NCBI GenBank assembly: GCA_037367355.1
Contig: CM074699.1
Coordinates: 558,001-622,000 of the forward strand
Length of the DNA: 64,000 bases
Direction: 5' to 3'
Origin: Neoscytalidium dimidiatum
Lineage: Eukaryota; Ascomycota; Dothideomycetes; Botryosphaeriales; Botryosphaeriaceae
Shown: piece after piece, positions 22,207-40,838 of the stretch
Numbering within the stretch: position 1 is the stretch's first letter
Layout: the number at the start of each line of letters is the position of its first letter
The notes under the pieces: model-generated
Told to the model about the DNA's origin: nothing
Database searches by the model: none
What the model saw: only the letters and a program-made list of their open reading frames with translations
Made by a program: the position numbers and the translations under genes

Positions 22207-25200
22207 AAAATGCTGGAGGAGCTTAGATCGATTGGGTTTTGAGTGACATAAAGCAGCCCTTGATATTTAGATCAGAAAAGAGAATATGACGAAGATGGCC
22301 TGTAATCCATGCTCTGTAGAGAAATAGGGAGAGTACAGAGACTACTGAAGACAGAACAACTCACGCCTGGTGATTATGTAGCATCCAACAAAGACTTCTT
22401 CGTTAAGTTTCCAGAATTCAACATTCTTAGTCTTGTCAGACGCAGGAATAGCATTTTGATAACCTCTTGGTACATCTAACCCTACGGGAAGCTGCGTCAG
22501 AGTCCCCGGGCTGTCTAGCAGGGATAACATTGGAATACTGAGAAAACCAATCACGCCCATCATCTAATTGGCTGATGACTCATTTGCTTTTTTTAGTTAA
22601 AACTATATGTGAATGTTGTAACTCCCTCACTCTTATCGAAGCCCATTTTCCATTATCGCCCTATAGTCATATGGTAGTCGCGATATGCTATGCGCTGTAT
22701 GGTGAAACCGTCGCGGTTTTCGCGTGCTGGCGCGGGAACCACCCGCTCACTCAGCCCGAAGAGTGGTACGTGCGACTTCTCCGGTCGCAAAGGATTTTGG
22801 TTGTCGTGTGTGACATTAGTGGCTGTTAGCTCGGAAAGGAGAGCGGACCGGATGTGCCGAAATGGATGGGTCTCATCCTGAGCTATGAAAGTGGCTGAGC
22901 TTATTGTGATGAGGCGGCCGCTTGTGTTGCTCCCCGCTTTTGCTCATCGGTAACGTAGCAGTCTGGCTCAAGGGTCCTCTGCAGTACCCAGGATGGTCCT
23001 TGGGGCTTTGTGGGATAATTTACCGCGCCGCGCGCGCTTATGTCTTCACCCATGAGAATGGAGATGTCACTTTTTGCAATAGAAATTTGCCTGAATCTGA
23101 TGCGATAGCTCACACATCGAGTCTTCACTGCTCGATACAGTCAGATCTTCAGGAGGGCATACGCGGAAGTTTTCGCCGCTTTTTCCCAATACGTCCTTTG
23201 CTGGAACAATTGATCGATCCGAGATCAATCGAGATCCTTTCGTCATCCCCCGTCATTGGGCGACATCATCTTGCGAATCCGTTCCAATGAGGTCTTACGG
23301 GAAGTCTCGTGATACGGAGATAGTTCTCACGATGTGAATATGAGCTAAAGAACCGTTGGGTAAGGCTTTGGGATTGCCATAGGGGATCTGCGAAGTGACG
23401 TAGTGATCTTCTTGACGAATTGGCCGGGGTGCAGGACAGGTGCAGGCAACTCCGATCGGCTCTCGGAGCAAAGAGTCAACCGCGAGCCGCGAGCCGTCCC
23501 AACTCATCCAGGTGGCTTGTCCTGTCTCTCGGGATGCTGATCTGCGCCTGGAGCTTTTATTTCGATCGACCTCCAGTGGTCCCATTTCCGTAAAAAAAAA
23601 AAAAATACTACTCTGCAAGAAACATTTGGGCCCAAATATGTCTTCGAAGCTGGGAGCGGCAAGACATACACCCGGCCGTGCGAATCTTGAGGCAGCTATA
23701 CAACTCTGCCCTCCTGTTGGTGGAGGAGTCTCAGTGGAACTGACTGTGGGCACCCGGTTCTTGGCGCTATGGAGCGGAGACCTTGGTAACGATTCGGACA
23801 AAGACGCTTTACGAGAAGGCTATTTCGAGCGCGCAGATCGGACTCTTCGCCAGCCGGCATGCTCTCCACTGCGCCACGAGTCTTGATCTTCTCACATGAC
23901 GTCTGGCGTAAAGATTGCCATGACAATCAGTCGGCAAGAACGGATGTTGCATGAAGCGAAGCATGACAGGCTCGTGTTCCAGAGAAGCGGGAGCGTCTGG
24001 AGACCGTGACGGGACCGAACGAAGCCTACTTCACGATAAACTGAGAGAACAAGGCTGCGAGGCCTGAGCGAAAGACCGAGAGTGAGATGAGACGGAACAA
24101 TGCAGCTGTTGGAGTGGGTGGAGCAATGTTTTTCTCCCATAGCATGGGGTCGGTCCGCCTTATGGAAGGCCGTGTTTCGGGCGGGTGTCGATAAGTGCCC
24201 GTGGAGATCAATCAGCAGAGTCAGGGGCACGCCGCCAGCCGCAACAAGCTTAAAGGAGAGGGCGGGCGCCTAATCATGACATCAAGCACGGCGTCGACGA
24301 CGGCCTTACAAGGCGGCAGGCTGCGAAGAAAGAGGCGCAGGCACACAGGGCAAAGCGGACTGCCCGTTGCAATCGGATCCCGAGCTGGATAACGGCGCGC
24401 ACTTGTCGCCCGGTGGACGTGCGGGAGGCAGGAGTGCTTGGCTGTTAATGCGTCCCCTGCTTAGGCTGGTGCGAGATTGATGCCACGCGAAATGACTGTG
24501 GAGGAGCGCTGCCGCAGTGCCTTGCAGCCGCGGCCGCCCTGCCGAATGGGCCGAGCCAGCTTCAACGTCGCATCGGGCCCTGGTTACGTGTCGAGGGTGC
24601 TGTATAGGAAAGAGTGGACGAGGGGCGCGGCGGCGGTTGGGCTGGCGGCCGGACGCGTGCGACAGGCAGGGCCCCAATGGGCAGGCGCAGCAACACGCCA
24701 GCCACTGCCACTGCACAGCCGCTGCCCGTACCTGACAGCGGCCGCCAGCAGCACCAGCGAGTGGGAGGCGACGCAGGGCAAACGAAGGCTTGGCCGGCTG
24801 TGGACGGGCCTGCTTGGCCGTGATGCGATTGGCCGTGGGCTGGCCATCGTGCGGCAGCGAGAGGCGGCCCCACAAGGATGCGCGTAGCGCCGCGACTTCA
24901 CGATGTTCATTTCCAAACCACGTTTCCTGAAACATGCGGAACACCTCCTGGCCAGCGGCCTCTATACCGCCTCGGGCTTGCTGCCCGCCCTTCAAAACGC
25001 CAGCGCCTCCCCGTCACTTGGGAGAAGCGTTCTTCGTTTTCCGGCGCTTTCCTGCCACGCCGTCTTTCATCTCCGTCCTCAACACTCTCTTTGTGCTGGC
25101 CATATTCGTGAGCCTTTTCTTTCTTCTTCAAGCGCGCCACACGTTCATTCACACGCTCTCTGCGCCTATTTTGCTCCAGCGCCCGGCCGCTGTCACGCTC

Positions 25201-25240
25201 TCTCTCGTGTTTGAAACCGAATCCTGAAGCACCATCCACC
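22207..25240. other. Gene-free stretch upstream of the GH16 gene
   Basis: No gene is supported. Open frames are short and mutually overlapping. 24.2-24.9 kb is GC-rich and repetitive in codon-like composition on both strands, but matches no family I recognise. The 200 bases before 25241 are CT-rich, as expected for the GH16 promoter and leader. A minus-strand tRNA-like A-box motif near 23880 was rejected. Confidence 0.5.
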
Positions 25241-26762
25241 ATGCGTTCCACCACCATCGCTGCTGCTGCTGGTCTGGCAGCCATCATTCCCACCGCCTTC
25301 GCGCAGACCTATTCCGACTGCAACCCCACCAATTCTTCTCAATTCCCGTGCCCTGCCAATGCCGGCTTGAACACCAAGTCTTGGGACAGCGACTTTACCT
25401 CCGGAAAGAACACGAGCTGGTCCTACGTTGCCCCCGCCGTTACCTACGGAACCAATGGCGCCGAGTTCACTATTAGCAAGCGGGGAGAGGCTCCGACTGT
25501 CAAGACTGACTTCTACATCTTCTACGGCAAGGTCGAGGTCAAGATGAAGTCCGCTCCTGGCCAAGGTATCATCAGCAGTATCGTCCTGCAATCCGAGGAC
25601 TTGGACGAGATTGACTGGGTATGTCTTCATGAGATACCTGATACTTTGTAAAAACGAAGCTGACATGCAATAGGAATTCCTTGGTGGCAACAACGGCATT
25701 GTCCAGACGAACTACTTCGGCAAGGGCAACACCACCACCTATGACAGGATGCAGGAGTTCCAGGTTGCCACTCCCCAGGACACTGTGCACACCTACTCCG
25801 TCGACTGGACCAAGGAGTCGATCGTCTGGGCCATCGATGGCAAGAACGTTCGCACTCTCAACTATGCTGATGCCAATGGTGGCTCCAATTTCCCACAGAC
25901 TCCCATGAACGTCCGCCTTGGCATCTGGGCCGGTGGTGATCCCGACAACGACTACTGGACCATCCAGTGGGCTGGCGGCAACACGACTTACGACGCTGCT
26001 GCCGGCATGCCCTGGTCCATGTATGTTGAGGATGTCAAGATCACCAACTACAACCCTGGCTGCAGCTATAACTATACCGACACCTCTGGTTCCGCTGACA
26101 GCATCTCCATTTCTACTGAAGGATGCGATCTGGTCGGCAGCAGCCCTACGAGCTCCGCCAGCGCTGTGTCCTCCACCTCTGCTGCTGGCGGTGCCGGCGC
26201 GGGTGAGGGCAGCGGCACGGACGTCAGCCAGACTGCTGCTGTCGGTGGCGGTTCTGCCTCTGCCACCGGTAGCGATGTTAGCCCCACTTCCCCTGCCGGT
26301 TCTGACTCTGGCTCCGGCTCCGGCTCCTCTGGTACGGATGTGAGCGAGACTGCCCCCGGGGCAGGCTCTGACGCTTGCACTCCTATCATTGTAACGCAGA
26401 CTGTTACTCTCCAGCCTGGCGAGACCGCCCCAGTTGAGACTACTGCTGCGCCTTCTACTACCGCCGACGTCGAGGGTGGAGCTTCCAGCAGTGTCCCTGT
26501 TGCCTCCACTACTGATGAGCTCGGCAGCGGTACCATCACCCTTGCGGCACCAACTGGCACTGACTATCCTATTCCTTCGGATACTCCCGTGAGCAGCGGC
26601 GTCGAAGGCGGTGCCTCGACGCCTGTTGCCTCGGTGACGACTCCTGCGAGCACCCCTACGCCCACTCCACCGCAGTTCACTGGTGCAGCTGCCCCTGTTG
26701 CCATGGGTGGCATGAGGAACGCTTTGTTCCTCGGTGGCGTTGCCGCTGTCTTTGCCTTGTAG
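25241..26762 (+). CDS. CRH-type GH16 chitin-glucan transglycosylase, GPI-anchored
   Basis: Cell-wall crosslinking enzyme of the CRH family (GH16), which joins chitin to beta-1,6- or beta-1,3-glucan. There are two exons, 25241-25618 and 25674-26762, with a 55-nt intron and 488 aa. A signal peptide covers about residues 1-21, ending near AFA. The N-terminal Cys-containing segment (DCNPT...FPCPANAG) is family-typical. The catalytic motif is DEIDWEFLG, with Glu123 as nucleophile and Glu127 as acid/base; the intron falls between Trp126 and Glu127. The fold continues through WAIDGKNVR and GIWAGGDP. A long Ser/Thr/Gly-rich linker (about 290-465) follows, then a hydrophobic tail (NALFLGGVAAVFAL) suited to GPI attachment. 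There is no chitin-binding module. Confidence 0.93.
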
Positions 26763-33524
<6,762 letters not shown>

Positions 33525-34973
33525 ATGGCACCGCTCCCGCGCATCCTCAGCGCACTGCTGCGCCGCGATGCCTCGCCCGAACCCGTCGTCGACGCCACGC
33601 CCGCCTCGCAGATGGAGGAAGCGATGCACCAGCTGGCCAAGCGCTCGACCGAGAGCCCCAGCTTCGGCCATGGCGCCCGCCCGCCCACGGCCTTCAACAA
33701 CCAGGGCTTCCTGGCCCTGTTCGCGCTGATCGGCGCCGGCATGGTGCTCGCGTCCATCTGGTTCTTCTTCTGGGCGAAGAACGGCGGCTTCAAGTGGCGC
33801 AAGGGCGACTGGGACGACTACAAGAGCACCGTGCTGCGCCGCAAGGGGCCCGACGGCCGCACCCTCAGCAACGCCACCAAGAGCACCAAGCTGGGCGGCG
33901 GCAGCGTCGTGCACGGCGGCAGCTACGGCGCCCCCACCAGCGTCGGCTACACCGACAGCAGCTCCGTGGTCGACGAGAAGGAGGAGGGCGACGAGCAGCA
34001 GCGCCGGCGGGCCGGCGACGGCATCAGGGGCGGAGGCGGCCGCCGCAACAAGAACAAGCGCCGCAAGGACAAGGACCCCGACCCCGAGCTCGCCGAGTAC
34101 CGCCACGAGAAGGCCGCCCGCGTGGGCGGCCTGAACCGCGCCCACGACGGCACGCACTTCGACTACTCCAACACCGAACCCTCCGAGCTGGGCTCCGAGC
34201 TCTCGCAGCGCCCGCTCGTCAAGGACACCAAGCCCAAGGACAAGAAGACCGCCAAGAAGGAGGCCGAGGCCCGCGAGAAGGAGCTCCGCAAGGCCCAGAA
34301 GGAGGCCGCGAAGGTGCAGAAGGCGAAGGTGGCGGAGAACAAGAAGCGCGAGAAGGCGAAGGCCAAGGAGATGAAGAAGGCCAAGGGCAAGCCCGACCGG
34401 TCCTACTCGCCGGCCGCGAGGGCGGAGCCCGACTCGCCCGAGCGCGGCGGCGGCCGCCGCTACGCCGACGACATGACCGAGGTCACGGAGGGCATGACGA
34501 GCTACACGGGCGGCTACACCGAGACGGAGGCCTACTCGGACGTCTACACCAACAACGACTCGTCCTACTACTCGTCCTACCGCCCGCACGCCGAGGCCAA
34601 CATCGCCCGCCCCACGCCCGCCGCCCGCTCCTACGACTCGCCCTCCTCGTCCCCCCGCCACCAGCCCTCCCGCCGCAGCCACTCGCACTCCCGCCAGGGC
34701 AGCCCCCGCAAGCAGCAGAGCCACGGCCGCCACCACAGCCGCTCCCGCAACGCGTCGCGGAACGACGTCGCCGGCGGCGACAGCGACACCGGCACCAAGG
34801 TCTACTCGCACCACATCCCCGGCCTGAGCGGCGGTCCCGCGGCTCCGACCATCGTGCCCGAGGAGAGCGTCAGCCAGGTGGGCGCGCCGGGCCGGAGGGG
34901 CCGCAACGTCATGGACGGGTACAGGAGGAGCGGCGCCAGGAGCCGGAGGGACAGCCTGAGCGATTCGGAGTAG
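33525..34973 (+). CDS. Single-pass membrane protein, conserved in filamentous fungi, function unknown
   Basis: Intronless, 482 aa. A short N-terminal segment precedes one clear membrane helix at residues 61-83 (GFLALFALIGAGMVLASIWFFFW). Immediately after it is a basic, conserved-looking juxtamembrane block (KWRKGDWDDYKSTVLRRKG). The rest is hydrophilic: an RGGGGRRNKNKRRK-type basic stretch (about 165-185), a motif around EYRHEKAARVGGLNR, a Lys/Glu/Ala-rich coiled coil (about 230-292), and a Tyr/Ser/Thr-rich region. Then come SR/SH repeats and the C-terminal motif TGTKVYSHHIPGLS (about 421-434). I recall this architecture from hypothetical proteins of other ascomycetes but know no function. 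There is no signal peptide, so the helix probably acts as a signal anchor. Very GC-rich third positions create long false antisense frames. Confidence 0.85.
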   Translation: MAPLPRILSALLRRDASPEPVVDATPASQMEEAMHQLAKRSTESPSFGHGARPPTAFNNQGFLALFALIGAGMVLASIWFFFWAKNGGFKWRKGDWDDYKSTVLRRKGPDGRTLSNATKSTKLGGGSVVHGGSYGAPTSVGYTDSSSVVDEKEEGDEQQRRRAGDGIRGGGGRRNKNKRRKDKDPDPELAEYRHEKAARVGGLNRAHDGTHFDYSNTEPSELGSELSQRPLVKDTKPKDKKTAKKEAEAREKELRKAQKEAAKVQKAKVAENKKREKAKAKEMKKAKGKPDRSYSPAARAEPDSPERGGGRRYADDMTEVTEGMTSYTGGYTETEAYSDVYTNNDSSYYSSYRPHAEANIARPTPAARSYDSPSSSPRHQPSRRSHSHSRQGSPRKQQSHGRHHSRSRNASRNDVAGGDSDTGTKVYSHHIPGLSGGPAAPTIVPEESVSQVGAPGRRGRNVMDGYRRSGARSRRDSLSDSE

Positions 34974-37900
34974 TACGGCCCGCTGATGCCGATGAACGCG
35001 TTCTTTTGCGAGTGCGGTAGTGGTGGTGGTTTCTTTCCCTTTCTCTCTATTTTCCTTTTTGTCAGTTCACCGGGATGTATAATGATGGAATGGAATGGGT
35101 AAGGGGTCAATCAACGATGAGGACGGGATGATTGGGATGGGGCAAAGGTCAGCGAGCTGGCGTTCTCGGGGTTCTTCGACTTTGGATTGCGTCCAGACTG
35201 GCATTTTTGATGACGATGAGCAAACGAGAATGATCGCGTTGCGGAGTAGATGATACCGGGAATAAAGTATAGTCTAAGGCATTGTAGATATCCTGAGCAA
35301 TAGCAATGCAACATTCAAATCCGGCTCGGTGGAAATGAAGCTTGAAAATTGAAATGGGAAAAAACTAACGAGGATTGCTAACGATCGTGATTCAGCAGAG
35401 CTGGGAAGCGCTGGCCTTGAAGCATAAGGTCCTTGGTTCTGGCGATACGTCACCTGAACGCATGCTCCATCGACCCGGGAAGAAAAACAAAAGAATTCTC
35501 TCCTGATGTTCGGAATTTCCTGCGGGTAGTATTCATGACATCAACACGTATCCCGCCTTACACGCCCAACTTACCAAAGCAGGAAATAAAGCGAAAAGAA
35601 AATATAGAAGAAAAAAGAAGAAAGGTAAAAAAAAAAAAAAAAAGGGCGGACAACCACGGGACGATCCTGCAGGTACCGTACCAGATAAAGTGGGGGAGGG
35701 GAGAGAAAAGCCCCCAAAAAGGGCCCTCCGGCTCGATGCTCCAGAGGCTCGGTTCTTCCGAGACCCTTCCTCCCACGGCCGGGCCTTTCCCGACTCCGCG
35801 GATCAGTGGGGGTAATGCGGTGGCTTGTTTTTTTTTTTTTTTCTTCCTGTCCTGCCAGGCGCCATCCTGTGTGTCTTACCCCTTGAGATGGGGATATCCC
35901 AGGTACCGGAATCCATCCTCCATCGCACAAGGCGACGGCGGGATTGGTAACGGTGGCTGTTGATGATCCCCGGGAAATTTTTCTGGGATAGGGTAAAAAG
36001 GAAATACCATGCAAGGGTTTGCTGGTTAACGGGTATATGCTGTGCCAGCCTTGCCTTTTGAGCTTGTCTGTGTCTCGCTTTCTTTTGCGATGAATACTAA
36101 AAGAGGTCTTCAACGGAAGAGGAGTCGCCTTGTGTGTCTACCCGGCAGAGTGGATTGGCCTTGCGACACTCTGCTAATTCATTTTGATCTCTTTGTCACT
36201 CCACTGGCTTCTTTGGATTTTAATTTATTTATTTTTTGCCTTGGCTGGACGCATCACGTAATTCCTCTTTCAGTGTGGACAACTTGTATGCTCCATGGAA
36301 CAGACTGGCGGGTAGCAACAGTACCGAAGTAGTGGTGGACTGTGTGGAAAGAAATTAATGAAGTTTCCGGAAAAGAAAAGGAACACACGTACGATGAAGG
36401 TGCCAAAAAATACGGCAGAAAAGTGCAAGGTACAGATCCGGATTCGGCGACGAAGCATCAGCAAGCGTATTTTCATTGAGAAAAGTGCTGCAAATGCCCA
36501 CGAACGGTGGCAATGCTGTTGCAAAACTCTCCAGGCCGGCAACCCTTGTCGTGGAAACGAACTGTCCTCTAGGACTCTCCCCTAACCATCAGCCTCAATC
36601 TCACGCCATCGACGTGCTCGCGACCGGTGAGAGTCCTCAGGGTCCATCCATGTCAGTTGCGATACACTGGCGCACGAGATACCCACCAGCACACCCATCG
36701 AAGCCCTCAAAAGCCATGCGTGGTACGTTGCGTTACATGCGCGAACGCCATCCGCCGCCCGGCCCCAACCAAGCCACTCATTTTCGTCCGCACAGGATAG
36801 CATAGCCTTACACGGCCGTGGGCCGGCATCCAGCCAAATTATTCCATTTTCCTGATTCGACCGAGACGCGCCCTCATGCATCCCCGGGCGCTTGCAGATG
36901 TGCGAATCCGTGTCTGTCCACTCTTTTTTTTTTTTTTTTTGCTTATCCCGGCGCCTGGGATCAACCCGGGTCGTACCTACATATGCCACCGTCCGCGAGC
37001 GTACCGGTCGGCGGGAAGTTCTGGACCTACCGCCACCTAGAGATCGACCTGAGCCTTATGTGAGCGATGATTTGGTGGCGGTCGGCCGCAAGCGCCGCGT
37101 TCTTTCAGCCTCACGTCCAGGTTCGGACGAGCGTGGGGGGATAATTTCCGGAACGGGAAGGATTGTCCTTTTGGTGGTGGGGAAAGAAGTCTAGTGCTTA
37201 GCGGATGCTGTGGGAAGGAAGTATAGGGTGAGGGTGAGAGGTCGGTTCTCAGAAACTGCGAGCTGTTCTCACACCGCCGTTCTTACAATGGAAATGTGTT
37301 GCACACCAACTTCTTCAAAGTCGGTGCGCGGCGGTGATTACGGGTGAAAGTGCCTGCTGATGTTCTACTGTTGCTGCCTGTGTACGGTGGAGGCAGTGAG
37401 CAATACTGATGACTGATTTCGGTGGCAACTGTCGGTGACTGTGCTAATGTTTTAGATGCCTGTCGGACATCGGCGGGAGGAGGCGCAGAAGTGACGGTGA
37501 TTGTGACCGGCGAAGGCTGAGGCAGACAGAAAGAAGGACAAAGATACGAAAGAGAAGGCTGTGTAGACTCTAGGTGACGGGTGCGGACGAGGAACTCGGA
37601 TTGCTCTCGAAGCGGGTGAGGGTGGCTGACGCGAGAATACCAAACGGGAACGAAGGAAGAAGCAGGCACACCAGCTAAGCAAGTCAGGGAGGGAAGGTGA
37701 TGGAAGTAGCCGTCAAGCGAAGATATGAGGAAAAAAGAAAATGAAAATAGTCTTTCTGAGGCAACGAGGCTTTCTCTGCGGAGGCGTGGAGGCGGGCAGT
37801 GGCGTCCGCTGTGAGGTAACCTTGGGTTGGAAGCACAAGGAACTTGCGGTTGCTTGCAGCTTGTTGCGTTGACGTTGGGAGCACAAGAGTGCCAGGGTAG

Positions 37901-40838
37901 GAGAGAAAGGGTCACCGGGGTAGGTAACTGCTCACACTCTCAACGTCAGCAGTGGAGTATACATCCTAGTAGTACTCGTAGTGGTGACGGGGCAGCTGGT
38001 GGAGACGATGACGCAATGTGTTGGTTCTCGAGGCGTTTCTCGGGCTCATTTCTTCTTGTCGTGTTCTCTTAATGTGTCTCAGAATAGCCCAAAGGCTCGC
38101 AAACGCGTGAAGAGTTCGGTTTTGACAGGAAGGACAGGTACTCAAGCAAGGCAGGAAGCACGGCAATAACGGAAGGCAGGCTGGGTGTGGGCAGTGATGA
38201 CTAAAGAAAAAGCAATGATGTTGGGCTTGCGCCTCATCAGGTATCAGCCGGGGCTGTCATGCTCCGCCTCACAGATTTCCTGGTCGCAAGCGCGCGCGGT
38301 GCGAGCATCAGCGGGCGCTACGTGAAAAGGTAAAAGGACGGGTGCGGGGAGGAAGCGCAGGCGAGGCGCGCAGTGGGTAGCACCGTGCCTGTTTCATCGG
38401 ATCTTTGTGTGCGTCATGCAGACGTACGGCGGTGGAGATGCAGGACCGTGGTTCTGGTGCGGGGGTGCCCAAAGAGGCAAGAGAGTAAGAAAAAGGGTGG
38501 GTGTGGGAATGGTCGCCAGGAGAGGACAGGACAGGACGCAGGAAGAGGGGGGCCAGGAGCGGCAACACGGTATGTCGCAGCGAACCTGCATATCCGGAGG
38601 ATGCGCATGCGCATTTCGCACTCGGGATGGCAAAAGGCGAGAGGGAGAAGTCGAGAGAAAGGGCAGGAGAGCGGGCGCTCCAAGGCAGATCTGCAGCGCG
38701 ATCTTCAGGCGATCGGACTGTGGGACGGGCGGCAGCTGGACCCTGACTCGCCGCTGCACCATCTGACCTCTCATCCAACACCACCGCACACCCTCTCGCC
38801 TCCGTCCACCCCACCCTCCCGCTCATCCGCCCTCTTCCACCCGACTGCACTCCGCTGTTCGCAAGTCATCTGCCGCGCGAACCGCCTTCCGCTCTTACGA
38901 CTGCATTACGCGCAGGACGCGCACAAACGGGCGTGCATTCCCGCCTCGCGTTCTGATAGGCCGCGCCCGCCACATCCTCCCACCCCTAGTGAAGCAAGAC
39001 GTCCAGGGACGCCGCCCGCCCGCCCTGCGTGTGGATGGCATCCTGCTCGCTACTGCGTGCATGCGCCGGGTAGGTGCATGCACTCTAGAAACCCCAATCT
39101 CGTGCAAAAGCAAATCGAACCGCGCGGAAACACATTCGCGCATCCCATCCACCAGAGTCGAGAGGGAGAGAGTGGGTAGATCAGAGATCTCTCGATCGAC
39201 TAGAACACGGTCGCCCTGACGCCTTCTGCAACCGATTTATCCTGCCCTAGCTGTCCGCACCGCTGTGACCCGCCGGCCTGACCACCCCCTTCGTTTATCC
39301 CCGAAGAAACACAGAGAACGGAGGAGCTTGTATCGGCGCGGTTGCAGTAGTCGTGTGGCAGACGCTAGTTTGAATAAATAAGCTGCCACAGCCCCTCGCC
39401 TTCGCCTCACATGATGCGTCATGCCCACCTTGAATCCTACCCACGCCCTACGCACACCGAGACTTCCGCTCGCTCCCACCCTCCGAACCGCTTCTCGGAT
39501 TATTAGCAATCATCAATAGCATGGTTTCTTGAGAAAGCAACATCCATTTCGAGCAACCAATTTTCTTGACCATCTCACCACTCGTCTTCCCTCTCGTCGA
39601 AGCCAAGCGAAGATAGCGAGCAAAAAAAAAAAAAAAAGGCGCCACAGCTCGTTTTCCGCTTACCGCCACTACCGTTCTCATCCACCCCAAGGTCACCGCC
39701 AATCCAGCCTTACCAAGCAAGCAAGAAAAGCGAGGAAAGGAAAAGACCGCCATAGCGCAGCCTAAAGGACGCCATCACCGCGCCTTTTTTTTTTTTGTCT
39801 CTGCGCCTCCGCTTCGTTCCGTGTTGGCAGGACCGCGCTGAAGCGTGAATGGGAGCAAAGCGGGTGGTTGGTAAGAAAAGCGAAAGAGAGAGGAGGAGGA
39901 GGAGCCAAGAGTAGTGCCGCTAGTTTCTAAAATCCGGCGGCCTCCTTCCCTCACGCGCCAACAGCCCAATCACGGCGCCCAATCCCCACCACCCACCCCG
40001 GCACATGCGGCACCGGGAAAGAGCCGCATGATACTAGTCGCCGCTCAGCAGGTCACTCGGGGTACATTCCGCTACCCTGCTGCACCTTCTTTGCAAGGCT
40101 CATACGCGTCCATTCCCCTCCCTCTTGACCCGCACGCAAGACACGCGCGCGTGTGGCTGTGGTGGGGCAAAGAAAAAGGACAAGGCTCACACGAGAAATA
40201 ACGAGGGCGTGCGCTTCTTCTCCACCATCGCAGATCGGAAATCGCAAAAGGGCGATCGGACTTTTCTCAGCCCCCAGTGGTCGATCCGAGGGGCAAGATA
40301 CAAGGCACCGACAAAAGGTTACGGACAAGGGTTGGGTACCCGTGTGCCTTGCGCGGTGTGAGTGTACGAGTGTGCGTGTGTGTGTGCCTGCTTTTGCCCT
40401 GCGTCTGCGTTAAGTCATCGATCATCCATCATCTCACCCACCTTGCACCCCCTCCCGTATAAATCTTACTCCTCCCCAGCCACCGCTGGGATCCGCTTCC
40501 CACTTTGTCATCCAGACACACCTTTTCCCTTTGTCAAGTAGTTCTCTCGTCGTGCATACTTTTAAACGACACGACACCCATCTGGCGCGCAACCACCGCT
40601 CGCCCACCGTCGATCTTTCCAAAGAGAGAAGGGAAGAAAAGGAGCAACCAACCACCACCACCAGCCAGACCGGTCCGGTGACAGGACTGCTCTGCTGCCG
40701 GCTTGGTGAACACGAGAAAGTAAAGGAGAGAGTAGGATACAAGGAAACACAACACACCGTCGCTTACCGCGGACACATTTCCCATTACCTACCTTAATAC
40801 AACCACCAAAAAAAACAAAAATACAAAATCACACAACA
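34974..40838. other. 5.9 kb gene-free region
   Basis: No coding gene is supported on either strand. It holds long A or T homopolymers (near 35626, 35830, 36926 and 39620), a short AGGAC repeat near 38523 and pyrimidine-rich blocks. From about 40400 onward it looks like an extended promoter and leader of the gene at 40839, with a TATA-like element at 40458-40464 and an A/C-rich run directly before the start codon. Confidence 0.5.
40458..40464 (+). promoter_or_regulatory. TATA-like element upstream of the 40839 gene
   Basis: TATAAAT lies about 375 bases before the start codon, followed by CT-rich sequence. If it is used, the transcript would carry a leader of roughly 300 bases or more. Confidence 0.4.

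Noticed and set aside
23820..23885. tRNA-like segment on the minus strand (A-box-like TGGCGCAGTGG)
   Set aside because: The D stem has a mismatch, no proper B box (GGTTCRANNCC) follows at the right distance, and no acceptor stem can be paired. At best a decayed tRNA relic.
24306..24995. 229-codon minus-strand frame
   Set aside because: GC-rich region with several equally long frames on both strands, and no recognisable protein features.
33794..35020. 408-codon open frame in another plus-strand frame
   Set aside because: Arg/Gly/Pro-only composition, a shifted-frame shadow of the 33525 gene.
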